Origin: Hydractinia symbiolongicarpus | Lineage: Eukaryota > Cnidaria > Hydrozoa > Anthoathecata > Hydractiniidae | Length of the DNA: 64,000 nucleotides | Assembly (NCBI RefSeq): GCF_029227915.1 | Contig: NC_079875.1 | Location: forward strand, 14,753,001 to 14,817,000 | Reading direction: 5' to 3' | Shown: positions 31,943 through 43,600 of the stretch, in pieces | Position numbering within the stretch: position 1 is the first letter of the stretch | Layout: each line of letters starts with the position of its first letter | Position numbers and translations under genes: made by a program | Notes under the pieces: model-generated | Databases searched by the model: none | What the model saw: only the letters and a program-made list of their open reading frames with translations | What the model was told of the DNA's origin: nothing

Positions 31943-32587
31943 ATGACAGATATTGCAAAGCTTTACCCGAGCTTACCTTCTGCGCCTCCGGAGGGTACGG
32001 AGGACACTTTACGAGCCTACAGGCTCGGTAAAATTGATGAAGTGGAACAATACCTACGAGCTGAGATTAAGGAGCGTGACAAGCTCGCTAAAAAATTCAA
32101 AATGCATGGGACCTGGGTGCGCTTCTGCGACCACGGCTTGTTAAGCATCAGCATCATCACATCTGGTGTTGGCATTGGTAGCATGCTATCTGGGATCGGC
32201 GTACCATTAGCCGTGGCCATGGGTGGAATTACGATTGCCGTAGGGTTGGGACAAGCTGGTCTACGGAATGCTGGGAAGAGACTGGGCTCTAAGAGTAAGA
32301 AGCATGAGAGCATCAGACTACTAGCGGAAACCAAATTGAACTCTATCGTTGACTTAATCTCTAAAGCTGTGAAGAATGGTGTTATTAGCGACCATGAGTT
32401 CAGCTTAATCATGCAGGAAAGGCAAAAGTACATACTGCTGAAGGAACAAGCCCGACAACGAAAACGCAAAATCGTGGACTCTATCAATGAACGGGAGCGA
32501 CAGCAGCTTGTCGCGAAAGGGCGTGAGGAGGCGAAAGATGAACTGCTCAAAAAACTACAATCTGCGCAGTATGTCAGCGGTATTTAG
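31943..32587 (+). CDS. Membrane protein with YPxL and PSAP late-domain-like motifs
   Basis: Intact 214-aa frame, ATG in ATAGAATAAATGAC. The N terminus reads KLYPSLPSAPPEG, holding YPSL and PSAP. A charged region follows, then two adjoining hydrophobic helices (residues ~70-110, LLSISIITSGVGIG and VAMGGITIAVGLG), then a long basic coiled coil to the C terminus. By position and topology a likely envelope or virion membrane protein. YPxL recruits ALIX and P(S/T)AP recruits TSG101 in retroviruses and other viruses (family knowledge); use here is inference. A 28-bp palindrome follows its stop. Confidence 0.6.
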   Translation: MTDIAKLYPSLPSAPPEGTEDTLRAYRLGKIDEVEQYLRAEIKERDKLAKKFKMHGTWVRFCDHGLLSISIITSGVGIGSMLSGIGVPLAVAMGGITIAVGLGQAGLRNAGKRLGSKSKKHESIRLLAETKLNSIVDLISKAVKNGVISDHEFSLIMQERQKYILLKEQARQRKRKIVDSINERERQQLVAKGREEAKDELLKKLQSAQYVSGI

Positions 32588-32609
32588 AGGAACCACCCGC
32601 GTATTCATA

Positions 32610-32637
32610 ATTTAATGTTTTGTACAAAACATTAAAT
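32610..32637. terminator. 28-bp perfect palindrome between convergent genes
   Basis: Arms ATTTAATGTTTTGT and ACAAAACATTAAAT, loopless. It lies 22 bp after the plus-strand stop (32587) and contains the stop codon of the minus-strand gene (32632). Confidence 0.6.
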
Positions 32638-32907
32638 AAGACCCACAACCTCACCAGTAGTTGCATCAATCATAAAATCACCATCATATATTATTTTACG
32701 CTTTTGTTTTGCTTCCAAGCCTCTGATATATTCATCGAGTATTTTTATGGCTGTGATTTCTAGGCATTGTTTGCAATGAGGCCCAATGGTTTGTGTTCCA
32801 GTGTTCTTGTACTTTACTTTATGAATAGCAGCGATAAGATCAGATCTCCTAAGGGTTGAATACCTACGTATCTCTAATTCTTTGGCTTCTTTTTTAAGTT
32901 CATTCAT
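32632..32907 (-). CDS. Small SAP/Rho-N-like protein with CxxC
   Basis: 91-aa frame, ATG in AATAAACAATG. Residues 3-29 (LKKEAKELEIRRYSTLRRSD) match the SAP/Rho-N-like module of the PolB genes at 17648 and 20160. A CKQC pair follows. This third SAP-like module in the element may tether proteins to DNA. A stand-alone gene; intact. Confidence 0.55.
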   Translation of the reverse strand: MNELKKEAKELEIRRYSTLRRSDLIAAIHKVKYKNTGTQTIGPHCKQCLEITAIKILDEYIRGLEAKQKRKIIYDGDFMIDATTGEVVGLI

Positions 32908-32969
32908 TGTTTATTATAATGAGCCTCTGCTCTATTCAGTGATGATACGATGGCCTTTCCTCTGATTTT

Positions 32970-33423
32970 CTATTGCCCACAGGGGCTGCATGTTAGTGTA
33001 GTGCAGTCTTGCAAGCTGCGTCTCCCTACTGGGCGCAGCGAAATTTTTTTATATTTAAACGGTATTTTATGATCGAACTGCCACTGACCTCTATTGCTCC
33101 AGCACATCCCATCTCTAAATTGGCCCTGGATATGCCCAATAAATGTACAGATGCCACACCCCAGGTACTCTGTGGATGCTATCTCTGTGTCATGGTATAG
33201 AGCATTGTGAATCGTGGCCAAAATTAGTTGATGCATATAAATCACATTCTTTACAAAGACCCCGATATTTTTTATGATGGCATCTGGTTCGTTCCCGTGA
33301 GGCTTTATCAATATCCAGGCATTTTATGCACATTTTGGTCCATTGCCCATTGCGCCTATTGATTCCAAAATTATAAAAAAACAAAGACCTTTTGCATTTT
33401 AAACATTTCTTGATTTCCTCCAT
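32970..33423 (-). pseudogene. HNH endonuclease with zinc fingers (frameshifted)
   Basis: Frame 33423-33190 has CxxC knuckles (CLKCKRS, KMCIKCL) and CHHKKYRGLCKEC. Frame 33311-32970 has GQFRDGMCWSNRGQW then DHKIPF, the heart of an HNH nuclease of the type found in large DNA viruses. A frameshift near 33200 links them into one ~145-aa protein. Such genes are often selfish homing nucleases or help in recombination (family knowledge). The start lies beside a 26-bp hairpin (33434-33459). Confidence 0.7.
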
Positions 33424-33433
33424 ATTTTGTTAT

Positions 33434-33459
33434 ATTTTGTGAGATACATCTCACAAAAT
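33434..33459. terminator. Hairpin upstream of HNH gene, behind the minus-strand 33471 ORF
   Basis: Arms ATTTTGTGAGAT and ATCTCACAAAAT around AC. For the minus-strand gene ending at 33471 it is a 3' hairpin; for the HNH gene it is just 5'. Similar in sequence to the hairpin at 54461-54487. Confidence 0.55.
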
Positions 33460-33470
33460 TTTTGGACATA

Positions 33471-34081
33471 CTATACTACAACGAATGGTTCCTCGTCGTT
33501 ATTTGAATCAATAAGATGTCTTGTCCTGGAAAGTTCCACTGGCCTATACTTACATTCCTCCAGAAGGACCTGGATGAAATGCTTAGAATTCTGCCGATAA
33601 ATGCTAGATAATTTTATGACTGAGATTCATTGACATTTCTGTCGTATGGTACTGGAAGATCATAGAAATACGTGTTTATTATACCCTCCCATTCTTTTAT
33701 TTTTGTGTTCAGGTATCTACCGTTCTTCACTGATGAGGTTGAGAACTCACTACCATACGATTTCTCAATCGTAGCCAGGATACACCTTTATTTTTCCAGC
33801 CATTCAGGATGATCACCAACATTAAATGACATGGTAAGGGAGGATCCATCATCGTATCTGGATGCACCGTTTGAATACAACCCCTTTGGTGTTAAAATCA
33901 ATATTGATGATATCTTGCTGCCATTTTTGTATCCGATCACTATTCTTGCATCCTTGCCCTTATTAGCTTGGATAGGATCGCTAAGTACAATATTCTCAGG
34001 CTGAACATCGTCAATAGCAAGTACTATTGGTTCGCTGTAAAAATCCCTGGTCTCTACGGAGTCATTGTAAAATTTGAACAT
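33471..34081 (-). pseudogene. Hypothetical Polinton protein (frameshifted)
   Basis: 97 codons from 34081 to 33788 (AIDDVQPENIVLSDPI, SLTMSFNVGDHPEW). Other frames continue downstream with coding-like sequence (SYGSEFSTSS, KIKEWEGII; then KHFIQVLLEECKY, acidic SNNDEEPF) to a stop at 33471. It reads as one ~200-aa gene with frameshifts. Not recognised. Confidence 0.4.
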
Positions 34082-34269
34082 CCTTTTATTTTAATAATCA
34101 GGGCCCAACCAAGGATTTTTCACAAGTACACCACCCACCGTTGTAGGTGAGTGCTGTACTTGTGAATGCTAAGGCTATAGGTGGCAGTGAGAGACCAATG
34201 CCGGTCAGGAAGGTCATGGATACTATAGTTTTAAGGCTATTGAATTTTGATTGACACTTGACGCACATT

Positions 34270-34690
34270 CACTATTTTTGATTATTTCCCTTTTTAATGC
34301 GATCACGGAATTCCCCTTTTTGTATGATAGGGACTTACCCTTTGATATGCATGTTGATTTTTAGGGAATTGTGCTAGAAAATTTTGGACTCCTGTTCTGT
34401 ATACTTTGATGACGTCATTACATTGTATTGATTATTAGGGATATGTCCTTGATATGCGTTAATTTTTAGGGAATCGCGCTAGAAAATTTTGGGCCTCCTA
34501 TTCTGCATATTTTGATTACGTCACAACACTGCATTAAATATTAGGGACTTAACCTTACTCAACGCTGCATGATAGGGACTTTACCACACTGGGCATGGCT
34601 AAGCATGGCATGGTATGGTGCTGGATTTGTTGTGCTTGACTGTGGCGTGCGCGTTTTAGGGACTGTGCCAGAACATACATTTCCCTATCT
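34270..34690. repeat. Right terminal inverted repeat of the Polinton
   Basis: Inverted match to 17259-17600, longer because a ~100-bp subunit (TTCCCTAAAAATCAACG, ending in CCAAAATTTTCTAGC) is duplicated. It holds a perfect CRE octamer (34410-34417) and a one-mismatch one (34516-34523). Confidence 0.9.
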
Positions 34691-37640
34691 CCTATGTTTT
34701 TTTATCAGATCCAAAAATGTTCCAACAATGATGTAACAATTGCACGTTGTTTTTTTATAAGAAAACTGTTTTTTGACCTGGCCTTAATTTTCTTAGCAAA
34801 ATGCAATTTTCTTAATTTTTTTCTTAATTTTTATGCTTCATTTTCTTTGTTTTCTTTATAAGTAACTCTTATATTTTATCGACAACTGTAAATAACATTA
34901 TAGTTATGTCTTTTGTTTGAGACATTTTAGTGGTTTAACAAGCGAAACAAGCTACACATAATGGTTCAAAACAAGCGAATCCGCGCGATATAATTAATAG
35001 TTCGAAACGAGCAAATTCAATCGACTATGGTTTTAAACGAGCAAATCATGCGAAAAGCAAGGTACAAGGGTGGAAGTAAAATACCATGTATTTTCTAAGC
35101 AGCTTGCTAATTTTATTTCTGCAAAGATACCGGGCATCTTTCAATAAAAGTTTGTGTGGTTTTCCCTAGTTGTCTCCCAGTCCCGTTGACAGCTCTGTTT
35201 TGAGAAGAATTATTTCGGGTTGCGATGTATTTATTACACACCCTTTTTTATAAGAACCAGTAAAATCCGTTATTTTTTGTGCATTTCTCGAGCATGATTT
35301 GTTTTTATTATTTTTCTTAATAGTTTTGCTTATTAATTGTTCATAATCAAGCTTCAAACGTAATTTATTTCATGAAAGCTGTCTCCTAAGTTTGACTGCT
35401 TATTTACCCGTCCAAACAGTTGGGTTTTGTAACAAGCAGGTAAACGAAGAAAAGACTAGTTAGGGATGGAAACAAACCATGGTAAGAAACTTTAATAAAA
35501 AAATGTTCTACGCATTGGAAGAGAATGTTTTACTTTCGTAAAAGTTTGAAATACGTATGTTATCATCTAATCTTTTGCACGAATCTTGACAGCGCAAATC
35601 GATTTTTAAGATCCAACTAACCTGGTTTCCAAATGGCGCAACGGCGTCAATACTTTTGTGATGTGGTCAAACAATATCGTACGAGGAAGGGAAAGAGGAA
35701 CAGCACCCATCTAAAGCGCAGGCGCTAGGTCCGTAAAACTGCACGAACTATGAAAACACATCGCACGATTTTGTTAGTAGTTACATGACTATATAAATTC
35801 ACCAATGCAATTTTTTTATCACAACATGAAACAATACAACACAATAACTTAAGTAAAAAGAAAACGAGCACTACATCTTGTTGATAATAACTCTTAGTCA
35901 CGTTGTTGCTAAAGGTTAGAGATTTCATGGCACACATTTTCACAATTTAACAATATGCACCTTGAAAGCGTTAGATCTCTTCCTTGTCCCTAGGTCATCG
36001 CATCGTGTCAAATAACTGACAGAATTTAAAAGCACGGAAATGTTTTAATACCAAGAACACCTTCCACAACACGTAAATTAAAATTTGAAGAAGTAAAAAA
36101 ATTCACAGATACACACATCCTTCTAACGACAAAATTTATATTTTTCACATTTCCCCTAATGCTTAGAGAAAAAACCTATTTATCCATTTTATCGATTTTG
36201 AGGTGCCTTTAAATTTGTTGTTTAATTTTTTATTATGTATTTGATTTTCTGGAATGTGGATCGCCTAATGAAAAGTATAGAGCCTTAACAGAAGGGTGTT
36301 TATTAAAAATAAATCATTAAAGGAGGCGTCCAATTGAAGGGAGGCGTTTATTTAAAACATTAAGGTGTTTTCCAACAGTTTAACTATGACCACATTAATG
36401 TTCAGTAAAAATAGAAATATCTTATCTCTAAACTAAAAATAAAACCACACTGTAATGTTCATTGAAAATATCTTTGCAAGAAACAACGTCCATCTTCAAC
36501 ATTTCGCTTCGTAGTATCTTCTAATTTTCATTGACTTCTTAGTGAAGATCTGGAACCTAAAAAATTAGTATGCATTAGGAACGAAAATTTTCGGACGGAA
36601 AAACTTTCAGACTTTTTTATATCCGAAATTTGTGTCTGCCGAAAGTTTTTTGTCCGAAAATTTTGGTTTTTCTAAATTTTTCTAAAAAAGGACCAGGCAT
36701 AGAAATTATATATAGGGTAACCAGAAAGTCATTATTATTTTCGTTATTTTCACATTTGGCTGAGGCTCTATCTATAAAGTTGAACTCTGAAGACACTTTT
36801 TTAGATCTTGATTGAATATGTGTATAATATAAATGCTTTTAGCCTTCTTTTTGTGTATTTCCCGTAATCATTACTTTTGAAATTTGGTTAAAATTCGTTC
36901 AAAAGACTTACCCATACATTTTTTGAATTTATAAATCTTGTCCGAAAATTTTCCCGCCGAAAAATCATTACTTTTGAAATTTGGTTAAAATTCGTTCAAA
37001 AGACTTACCCATACATTTTTTGAATTTATAAATCTTGTCCGAAAATTTTCCCGCCGAAAAATCATTACTTTTGAAATTTGGTTAAAATTCGTTCAAAAGA
37101 CTTACCCATACATTTTTTGAATTTATAAACCTTGTCTGAAAATTTTCCCGCCGAAAATTTTCCCGCCGAAAATTTTAGTTTTTAATGTAGTAGTTCCAAC
37201 CTTATAAGCTTCTCTCATTACTTTCTGAGGTACTTTGCAAAAAAATGTATCTCTGATAGTGGCCAAAAGGGTATTACGCCTATACGCATGTGCAACACGG
37301 GTTACCTGTACCAAGTACTCATTTCCATTAAGTGTTCAAAACAAATGATATTCTTTGATTTTAACAAAACAAATTCCTGTGAAAAAGTTGAAGTTTAAAA
37401 AAAATGTTGTACGATGTTTTCAATTATAATTACTTTCTGCACCTTCTTCGATTATCAGCTGGAAATTTTATATCGATTTCTTTGTTTATGTCTATACTCA
37501 TGGCGGGGGGTAAATATTAGACAAGCATGGCAAACGGTATGACTACCAGTACCAATACTACTTTTCTCGTGCTAGTCAAATCTGAAAGGGAAAAAGAAGC
37601 TCCGAAAAGAGAGTAACAAAAGCAATCATTCCAACCTTTT
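34691..37640. other. Intergenic, no supported gene
   Basis: AT-rich DNA between the Polinton and the 3' end of the Ig-receptor gene. Apart from the tandem repeat at 36867-37160 I see no coding region, RNA gene or element that can be supported. Confidence 0.5.
36867..37160 (+). repeat. 97-bp tandem repeat, about three copies
   Basis: Unit begins ATCATTACTTTTGAAATTTG and ends TTTTCCCGCCGAAAA, starting near 36867, 36964 and 37061, with very few mismatches between copies. Confidence 0.9.
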
Positions 37641-40600
37641 TCACGCTGTATTCTCTTTATCTTCGCTTGTCACTCTTGCACGCACACCTTCACCAGTTGT
37701 ATAAGACACAACAGGAGGGGAAGTTGAGCCACTAAAACAAAAACAAAACATATACTGTGGATGATTAAATAAGCCCCTGCTACCAAATAACCGCCCCCTT
37801 CCTACTTCAGTAAGCAACAAAAAGAAAGAAAGGCGAAAATATATGACACCTACAAAAGCTGATTTTAACGCATGATTTTATGTGTTTCTTAAAAAGATGA
37901 CGCTTTTTTCGTGTTGTTCGCCCACTAATTCTGATTTCAAATTAACCCCTGATCTTCCCGAATAAATGCAACGTTCACAAGTTGAAAATTCTGATAAGCT
38001 AGCTTTTTTCGTGTTGTTCGCCCACCAGTTCTGATATCAAACTAACCCCTGACATTAAAGGTGCCCAGTCCTGGTAAGCTGGGCATCTTAAATGAAGTTT
38101 AAAAATGTCCTGAATCAAACTGACCTAACCTCTTCTGTTTGTTAAAGCTTAGGTTAACATTCCTCCAAGGGTTAATAAAGGTTAGAAAAATATCTAATGC
38201 AAATCTGTAAACAGCTGAACCAAAATTATGCATACTGAATTTTCACACCTTAATTTTACTAAACAATGCGCGGTTCCCAAGACAACAGCAATTCCCCTCA
38301 AGAAAATGCAAAATGACAGACGTATGTGAGCAAAAAACGAGGCAGACCAGCTATATTTATAACGAAAATGAAAACTCAGTCATGATAACCTTCTCTATTA
38401 ACAGGTGACTGCCTAAAGTAACATTTATTTCCAACTGGTTAGCTACATCAACACAATATTTCGAACTTTGGAGCTTGAAATTCATTTCTTAACTTTGGTA
38501 TCTTAAATATATTCTATATGAAAAGTTACATATTATGTGTAATTAATCTTTAAATAAACCTCTGTAATTGATTTTGTCCTCTCCCTTCTGCCTCGTCGTT
38601 TGTTCACAGCATGCTGCTATTTTTAAAATTTCTAACGCAGGTCACATGACTATTTCTATTGTTTTATTGAGAGATCCCGGCAGCTGACATCAGCATGCTG
38701 AGATCTTTATCGCTGTATATCACCACATATATTGTTTAAAAAAAAATAATCTTACACTAACGGAGAGGTTTCTTTTAATCCGCCATCTAAATAGAGAAAT
38801 TGACAAACAAAACAAAAAACCAAACCAAACCAAATTAAACCACACCACACTACACCAAACAAGTAAGGCTTACCTGTTTTATCCTTGTTTGAATGATATT
38901 TCTTCTTATACAACTCATATATAACAATAATTATAATAAGTAGAACAGTTTCAGCCAGGATTCCAATAAATGGCCACAAAGCGCCTAGTGGATCTATATG
39001 CAAGCAAAAGAAGCTCGTGTCAGCAACGAATGGAAACAACAGCATAGGTTTAAATAATTAATTCACCATATAGATTCGCACAATAACAAAACCTCGTTGA
39101 GAAACTAACAGTGCAATTACACAAAGTTTTAAGTAACCAATCAAAGTTACAGTACACAAAAAACAGACGAACGTGCATACCTCGAACGCGTAATCTGAAC
39201 TTTTTTTCTTGTGTTGAATTAACAACTTTGCTAATACATGAATATTCCGATCTATCGGAGTAGGTAACATCTTTTATTGTGAATTTTAAGTTCGCTGGTT
39301 CTCCCCTCTTCTTTGGTGAAAATGTAAAACGGTTGTCAGTCTTGTCTTAACATAAAGAAACACAACAAACGTCTAGTGTTTTACAACTTTTAGAACATCT
39401 AGGTTTATTAACAAAAAAAAAAACATTTTATTATTGTGCCCCCTCGTTTAATAAAAATAAATAAATAAATATAAAAGCCATCAATAAACATCAAACTTAA
39501 TTTCCCATTATTACTTAACAGGCCGCAATTAAGTGGCCAAAACTCCAATGTTTGTAAGTAGTTTTACGATTTTTTGGTAAAGCATCACGTTACAAATTGT
39601 GTTTACAATATTTGTTTGTCGACTGAAAAACTGTCATATATTCTGCTGTTACTTGAAATGTCAAGCGGAAGTATTTTCTACTAAAGATTTCTGCTTGACG
39701 TGTTCAAAGAATAGCCGACTATATGCCAAATTTCATGTTAGTGGAATCTCCACCAAGGTAACAGGAAATATCGAACCTTTTTAACCCTAAACCATAACGT
39801 TAATTGTGTGTTTAAGAAACAAAAATGACTGTAAAAGCTTTTCAACATTTTTGTTTCTCTTTGAAACCAACAACCAGTATAAAATAAGTACCAGTTATTT
39901 CAGCGCCATCTTTCTTCCACGATAAAACAGGGACAGGGTACACAACCAAATCGCTGCAATCAAAAGTGTTGCTTTCACCGGCCTTTACTTTCATTTCAAT
40001 TTCTTTTGATTGTGCAGAGTTTACGACTAAAGTAACAAATAATCACAAACTTGAAGCATTTCAGTAGATATGACGTAAAATGTATGTTTAGAATACATAC
40101 CACATATTTCATTGTAGCAAAAATGTAACAAACGAATATAGTGCATTTCATATTTAAAAAATGTTTCCTTTGATAAAATATCTTGACATAGTATTTTATA
40201 AGTTCAATAGCTGTATAATACGAATGGTTGAAGAGGTGAAACACAAATAGGGAGAATTTTTCTCTCAAAATGAAATAGAGAAGTTCAAATATTAAAGCAG
40301 CGACGTAATAATGTAAACTAAATTTGCAAGTTTCAGGAATCAACCTGTTAAAGTGTGTGTTTACCCCGCTGAAAGTAGGTTCAGCACCATTGTACCTTTT
40401 TATTTAGAAGCATCATCCTATATTTATACTCCTTAGTTATTTATAACTATGGAAATGATTGCATACATGAACTGAATTTGTAAAAATTGTGTTAAATGGG
40501 TGTGTGACACACCTGTTTTTCATAAGGTATATTTCATGTGAAAGTTTTTGTATTTCTTGGAACATGTGTGGAAAAAATGAAGTGGTAGGTAGCTCAATTT

Positions 40601-43600
40601 TAGCTATATAAGGTGTCTCAACATTTCTACAGAATCTATTTCCCATTAACAAAAACTGAAAATCAAAACACTAAATATTTTTATACATGCAAATCTTGTT
40701 CAAATCAAAAAAAAGTAATTTGGTACAGTACCTGATATCAAATCAACAACTTTATTAAATTGAGCAATACGACCAGGGGATGTTAAAGGCAACTCTGCCA
40801 CACAAAAGTACTTTCCACCATGGTAGCCACGTACATGGGATATAGTTAAAGACGATTCTGCATACGAAACATTTTTGTCAGGGTATTCAACAATGTTTGT
40901 GTCAAGGCTTTTCACAGTGCCATTTGGAAGTTGTCCTGTGTTTGTACCGTATTTCCAAACCAAATTCATCCCTATCACAGGATCTCCCAAGACAACGGAA
41001 ATCTTACATGCCATTGTCAAAGAGCTGCCTAGTTCTGCTGTTACTTTATCTTTATTGACAGTGATATTTGGAGCACCATTTTCTAGAATAAAATGAGGTA
41101 TATTACATTAATGTTCATGAAACTGCTGTTTGTAAGAAGAATAGTTTATGTTCTACGCAGTCATATTCTTGATGTTGGTTGTTAGTTTAAAACATAAAAC
41201 CATAAACAATCTTCTTGCGTCATCTTATACTGATTTTTAGAACATTCAATTTGGGTACAATGTAATTTAAAAATGTTGGAAAATTAGTTTATTTCTTGCA
41301 ATGACAGATAGGGAAAATATATGCTTTTTTTATTCTAGATTTTTTAGCTTCATTTGAAATATCAAATGTTTGATACAAATAATTTGAATTTTAGAAAAGT
41401 GAGTTGTAAAATAAAAGATTACTTACCAGGTAAAATGAAGAAATAAATCACATGACTGTTAGATCTTTTATCATAGCGACATTTTTTAATTCCATTTTTT
41501 TTTCCATCATCAAGCGTTAAATTTTTTATCAAAGCTGTGACTAATGTGGTATCATTTTTTTCTAAATGTGATGTACAGAAACTAATAAACAAGCTGGAGA
41601 AATGTGTTGTTAAAATCATCACAGAGTAGAACTTAGCATTACACTGCTACAATACAAAAACAGTTACAATACAAAAACAGAAGAAGTTATACGTACCGAA
41701 ATATTTTGTCTCATAAATAGTGTGGTTTGAAGCTGGAACTTTAATTTCGTCAGAAGTAACGAAATTTAGATCAAGTGGTCCTTTATTTTCCTTGTCATGA
41801 ACATAGCAGTATAAGCGTAGATCGGATCCAACCAACGGGAATTCGTTGTCTGCCCAAATACCCATAATGAAATCTAGAAATAGCAGAAAAAAATTTAAAT
41901 TCCACACAGGATTAATTTAATTTTTATTTATATCAAGGGTCAGTAAAAACAAATTAGAAGGATATTTGTCTATAAAAAAAACCATAGTGTGAATTTTCAG
42001 ACCATGTCTAAACGACTAAATTTTTCTAATTAAGCCATGCTGTGCTAGATGACCTTTTGGTTTCCACTTTCACCTGTTCTTTAACTTTTTTACAGGGCGA
42101 AGTTTGGCTATATGTCTGTCCATTTAAACATATCTAGAAATATGTAATGCGGTGCTTTCATCACCGTCGTTGTCATCAATCTTCTGATTTGAAAAACATC
42201 TCAATTTTCTGATCAAGATAACATCTCTGATACTATCAATGGTTCTGGGATTTTTTAGTAATTCGTTTTTGAAGAAAAAAACATATTGTAAAATCTAAAT
42301 TAAATGGTATATTTTCCCTTTCACATTATTGTAATCACTACTTTAATGATACAATAACAATTGCAACACATACAATTAAATATGCTCACCATTGAAGCAA
42401 TTTATTTATTGTACAGACTGTGCAGATCTTAACAGGAGAAAAAATGATGCTGTGTTGTTGTTCGCACACCATAATCGATTTCACAATTGTCTGTGATGCT
42501 GATATGTCAAGAAAGTTTATAGTGTGTGTTACCATGTATGGTGTGTGCTACTATGTATTCTTTTTGTCAATTGTTTTTTTAGTTTTGTGTCAGACTTTAA
42601 AACTTGTGACTCCCACATACGAGAAGTGAGCGTCTGAACTAGTGTTTATTAGTCTTAAATTTCTTGTCTCCAAAAGCTAAAATAATGTTCAAATAAGTAA
42701 ACATTAGCAAGAAAAGCTATAAAAGTTTCATGAAATAAAAGCTAGGTGTGTTTCTAACTTCTGTAGAAATTTTGAAAAAAAAATTAAAGAATTTCTGCAT
42801 TACTTTTTAGATTTCATTTTACTACCCACATGTTACTACTAATTTCTTGTGTGTATAAAAAATACTAATCTTAAAATTTTAAAACTAGCTAAAGCTAAAA
42901 CTATTTTGTTTTATCTTTTGGTTTACTTAAAGACAATAATATTTAGCAAAGGATTTTTTGACATGACTGGAACTGGAGCAATTCATAAAAAAATCAATGT
43001 ATAAAGTAGATTTGACATAGGGTTAATATAACAGTCAAACATGCTAAAACAACCATCTGTCTTAGACCTGTTTACACACAGGCAGGATGCAATCCCATCC
43101 CATGATGAAACTCAAGACGTTTAAAAAATGTTTACACGTGAGCCTCATCCCAGAATAAAATCAGCATATCTTCATCCAGGAGTGAGTGATCTCATCCTGG
43201 GATAAAACATTACTTTTGCTACAACTTTGCGTATGATAATTCAAAGTGATTTTTTCATAATTTGTGAGTACAAAAGTCAAAGTCAGAATGATGGTGAAGA
43301 AGTTTAATATTGTTGACTACAATTATACAATTATAAAATGATGGTTAAACTGGTATATATTTATGATTAAAATTTACTTAACTTTTCATTAAAATTAAAT
43401 AAAAAACTTTCAAGGTGTATTTAACAAAAGAAGTTAAAACCAACCTCTTCATATTTTTTTTTATTTCCAAGTGTTTTCTTTGCTTTGTCGGTCATCACAA
43501 AAAGAAAGAACAAAATGTTTTTATGGCTCCTATATTTAAAATCATGTTTAAGTTTTTTTCATCTTATCCTGGGATGAGATTTTATCTGTCTTTAGGACAG

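Larger units (their letters stand above)
17259..34690. mobile_element. Composite Polinton/Maverick-type element
   Basis: Both ends begin with the same inverted sequence, AGATAGGGAAATGTATGTTC, and stay similar for several hundred bases. Inside are recognisable PolB, A32-type ATPase, retroviral-type integrase, capsid-like, Bro-N and HNH proteins, the set expected of Polintons (family knowledge). A second left-end-like terminus at 19881 interrupts the ATPase of the left part, so at least two related elements are involved. The six bases flanking the two outer ends (ATATAG and CCTATG) do not match, so no clean target-site duplication is visible. GC content and codon use look higher than in the flanking host DNA. 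Most genes carry breaks: a decaying endogenous element. Confidence 0.88.

Noticed and set aside
17253-34696. Six-base target-site duplication of the Polinton
   Set aside because: Flanks ATATAG and CCTATG do not match, and shifting the border by a few bases does not help. Not claimed.
40875-41096. Plus-strand ORF opposite the Ig exon
   Set aside because: Antisense shadow of the well-supported minus-strand exon with matching splice sites.
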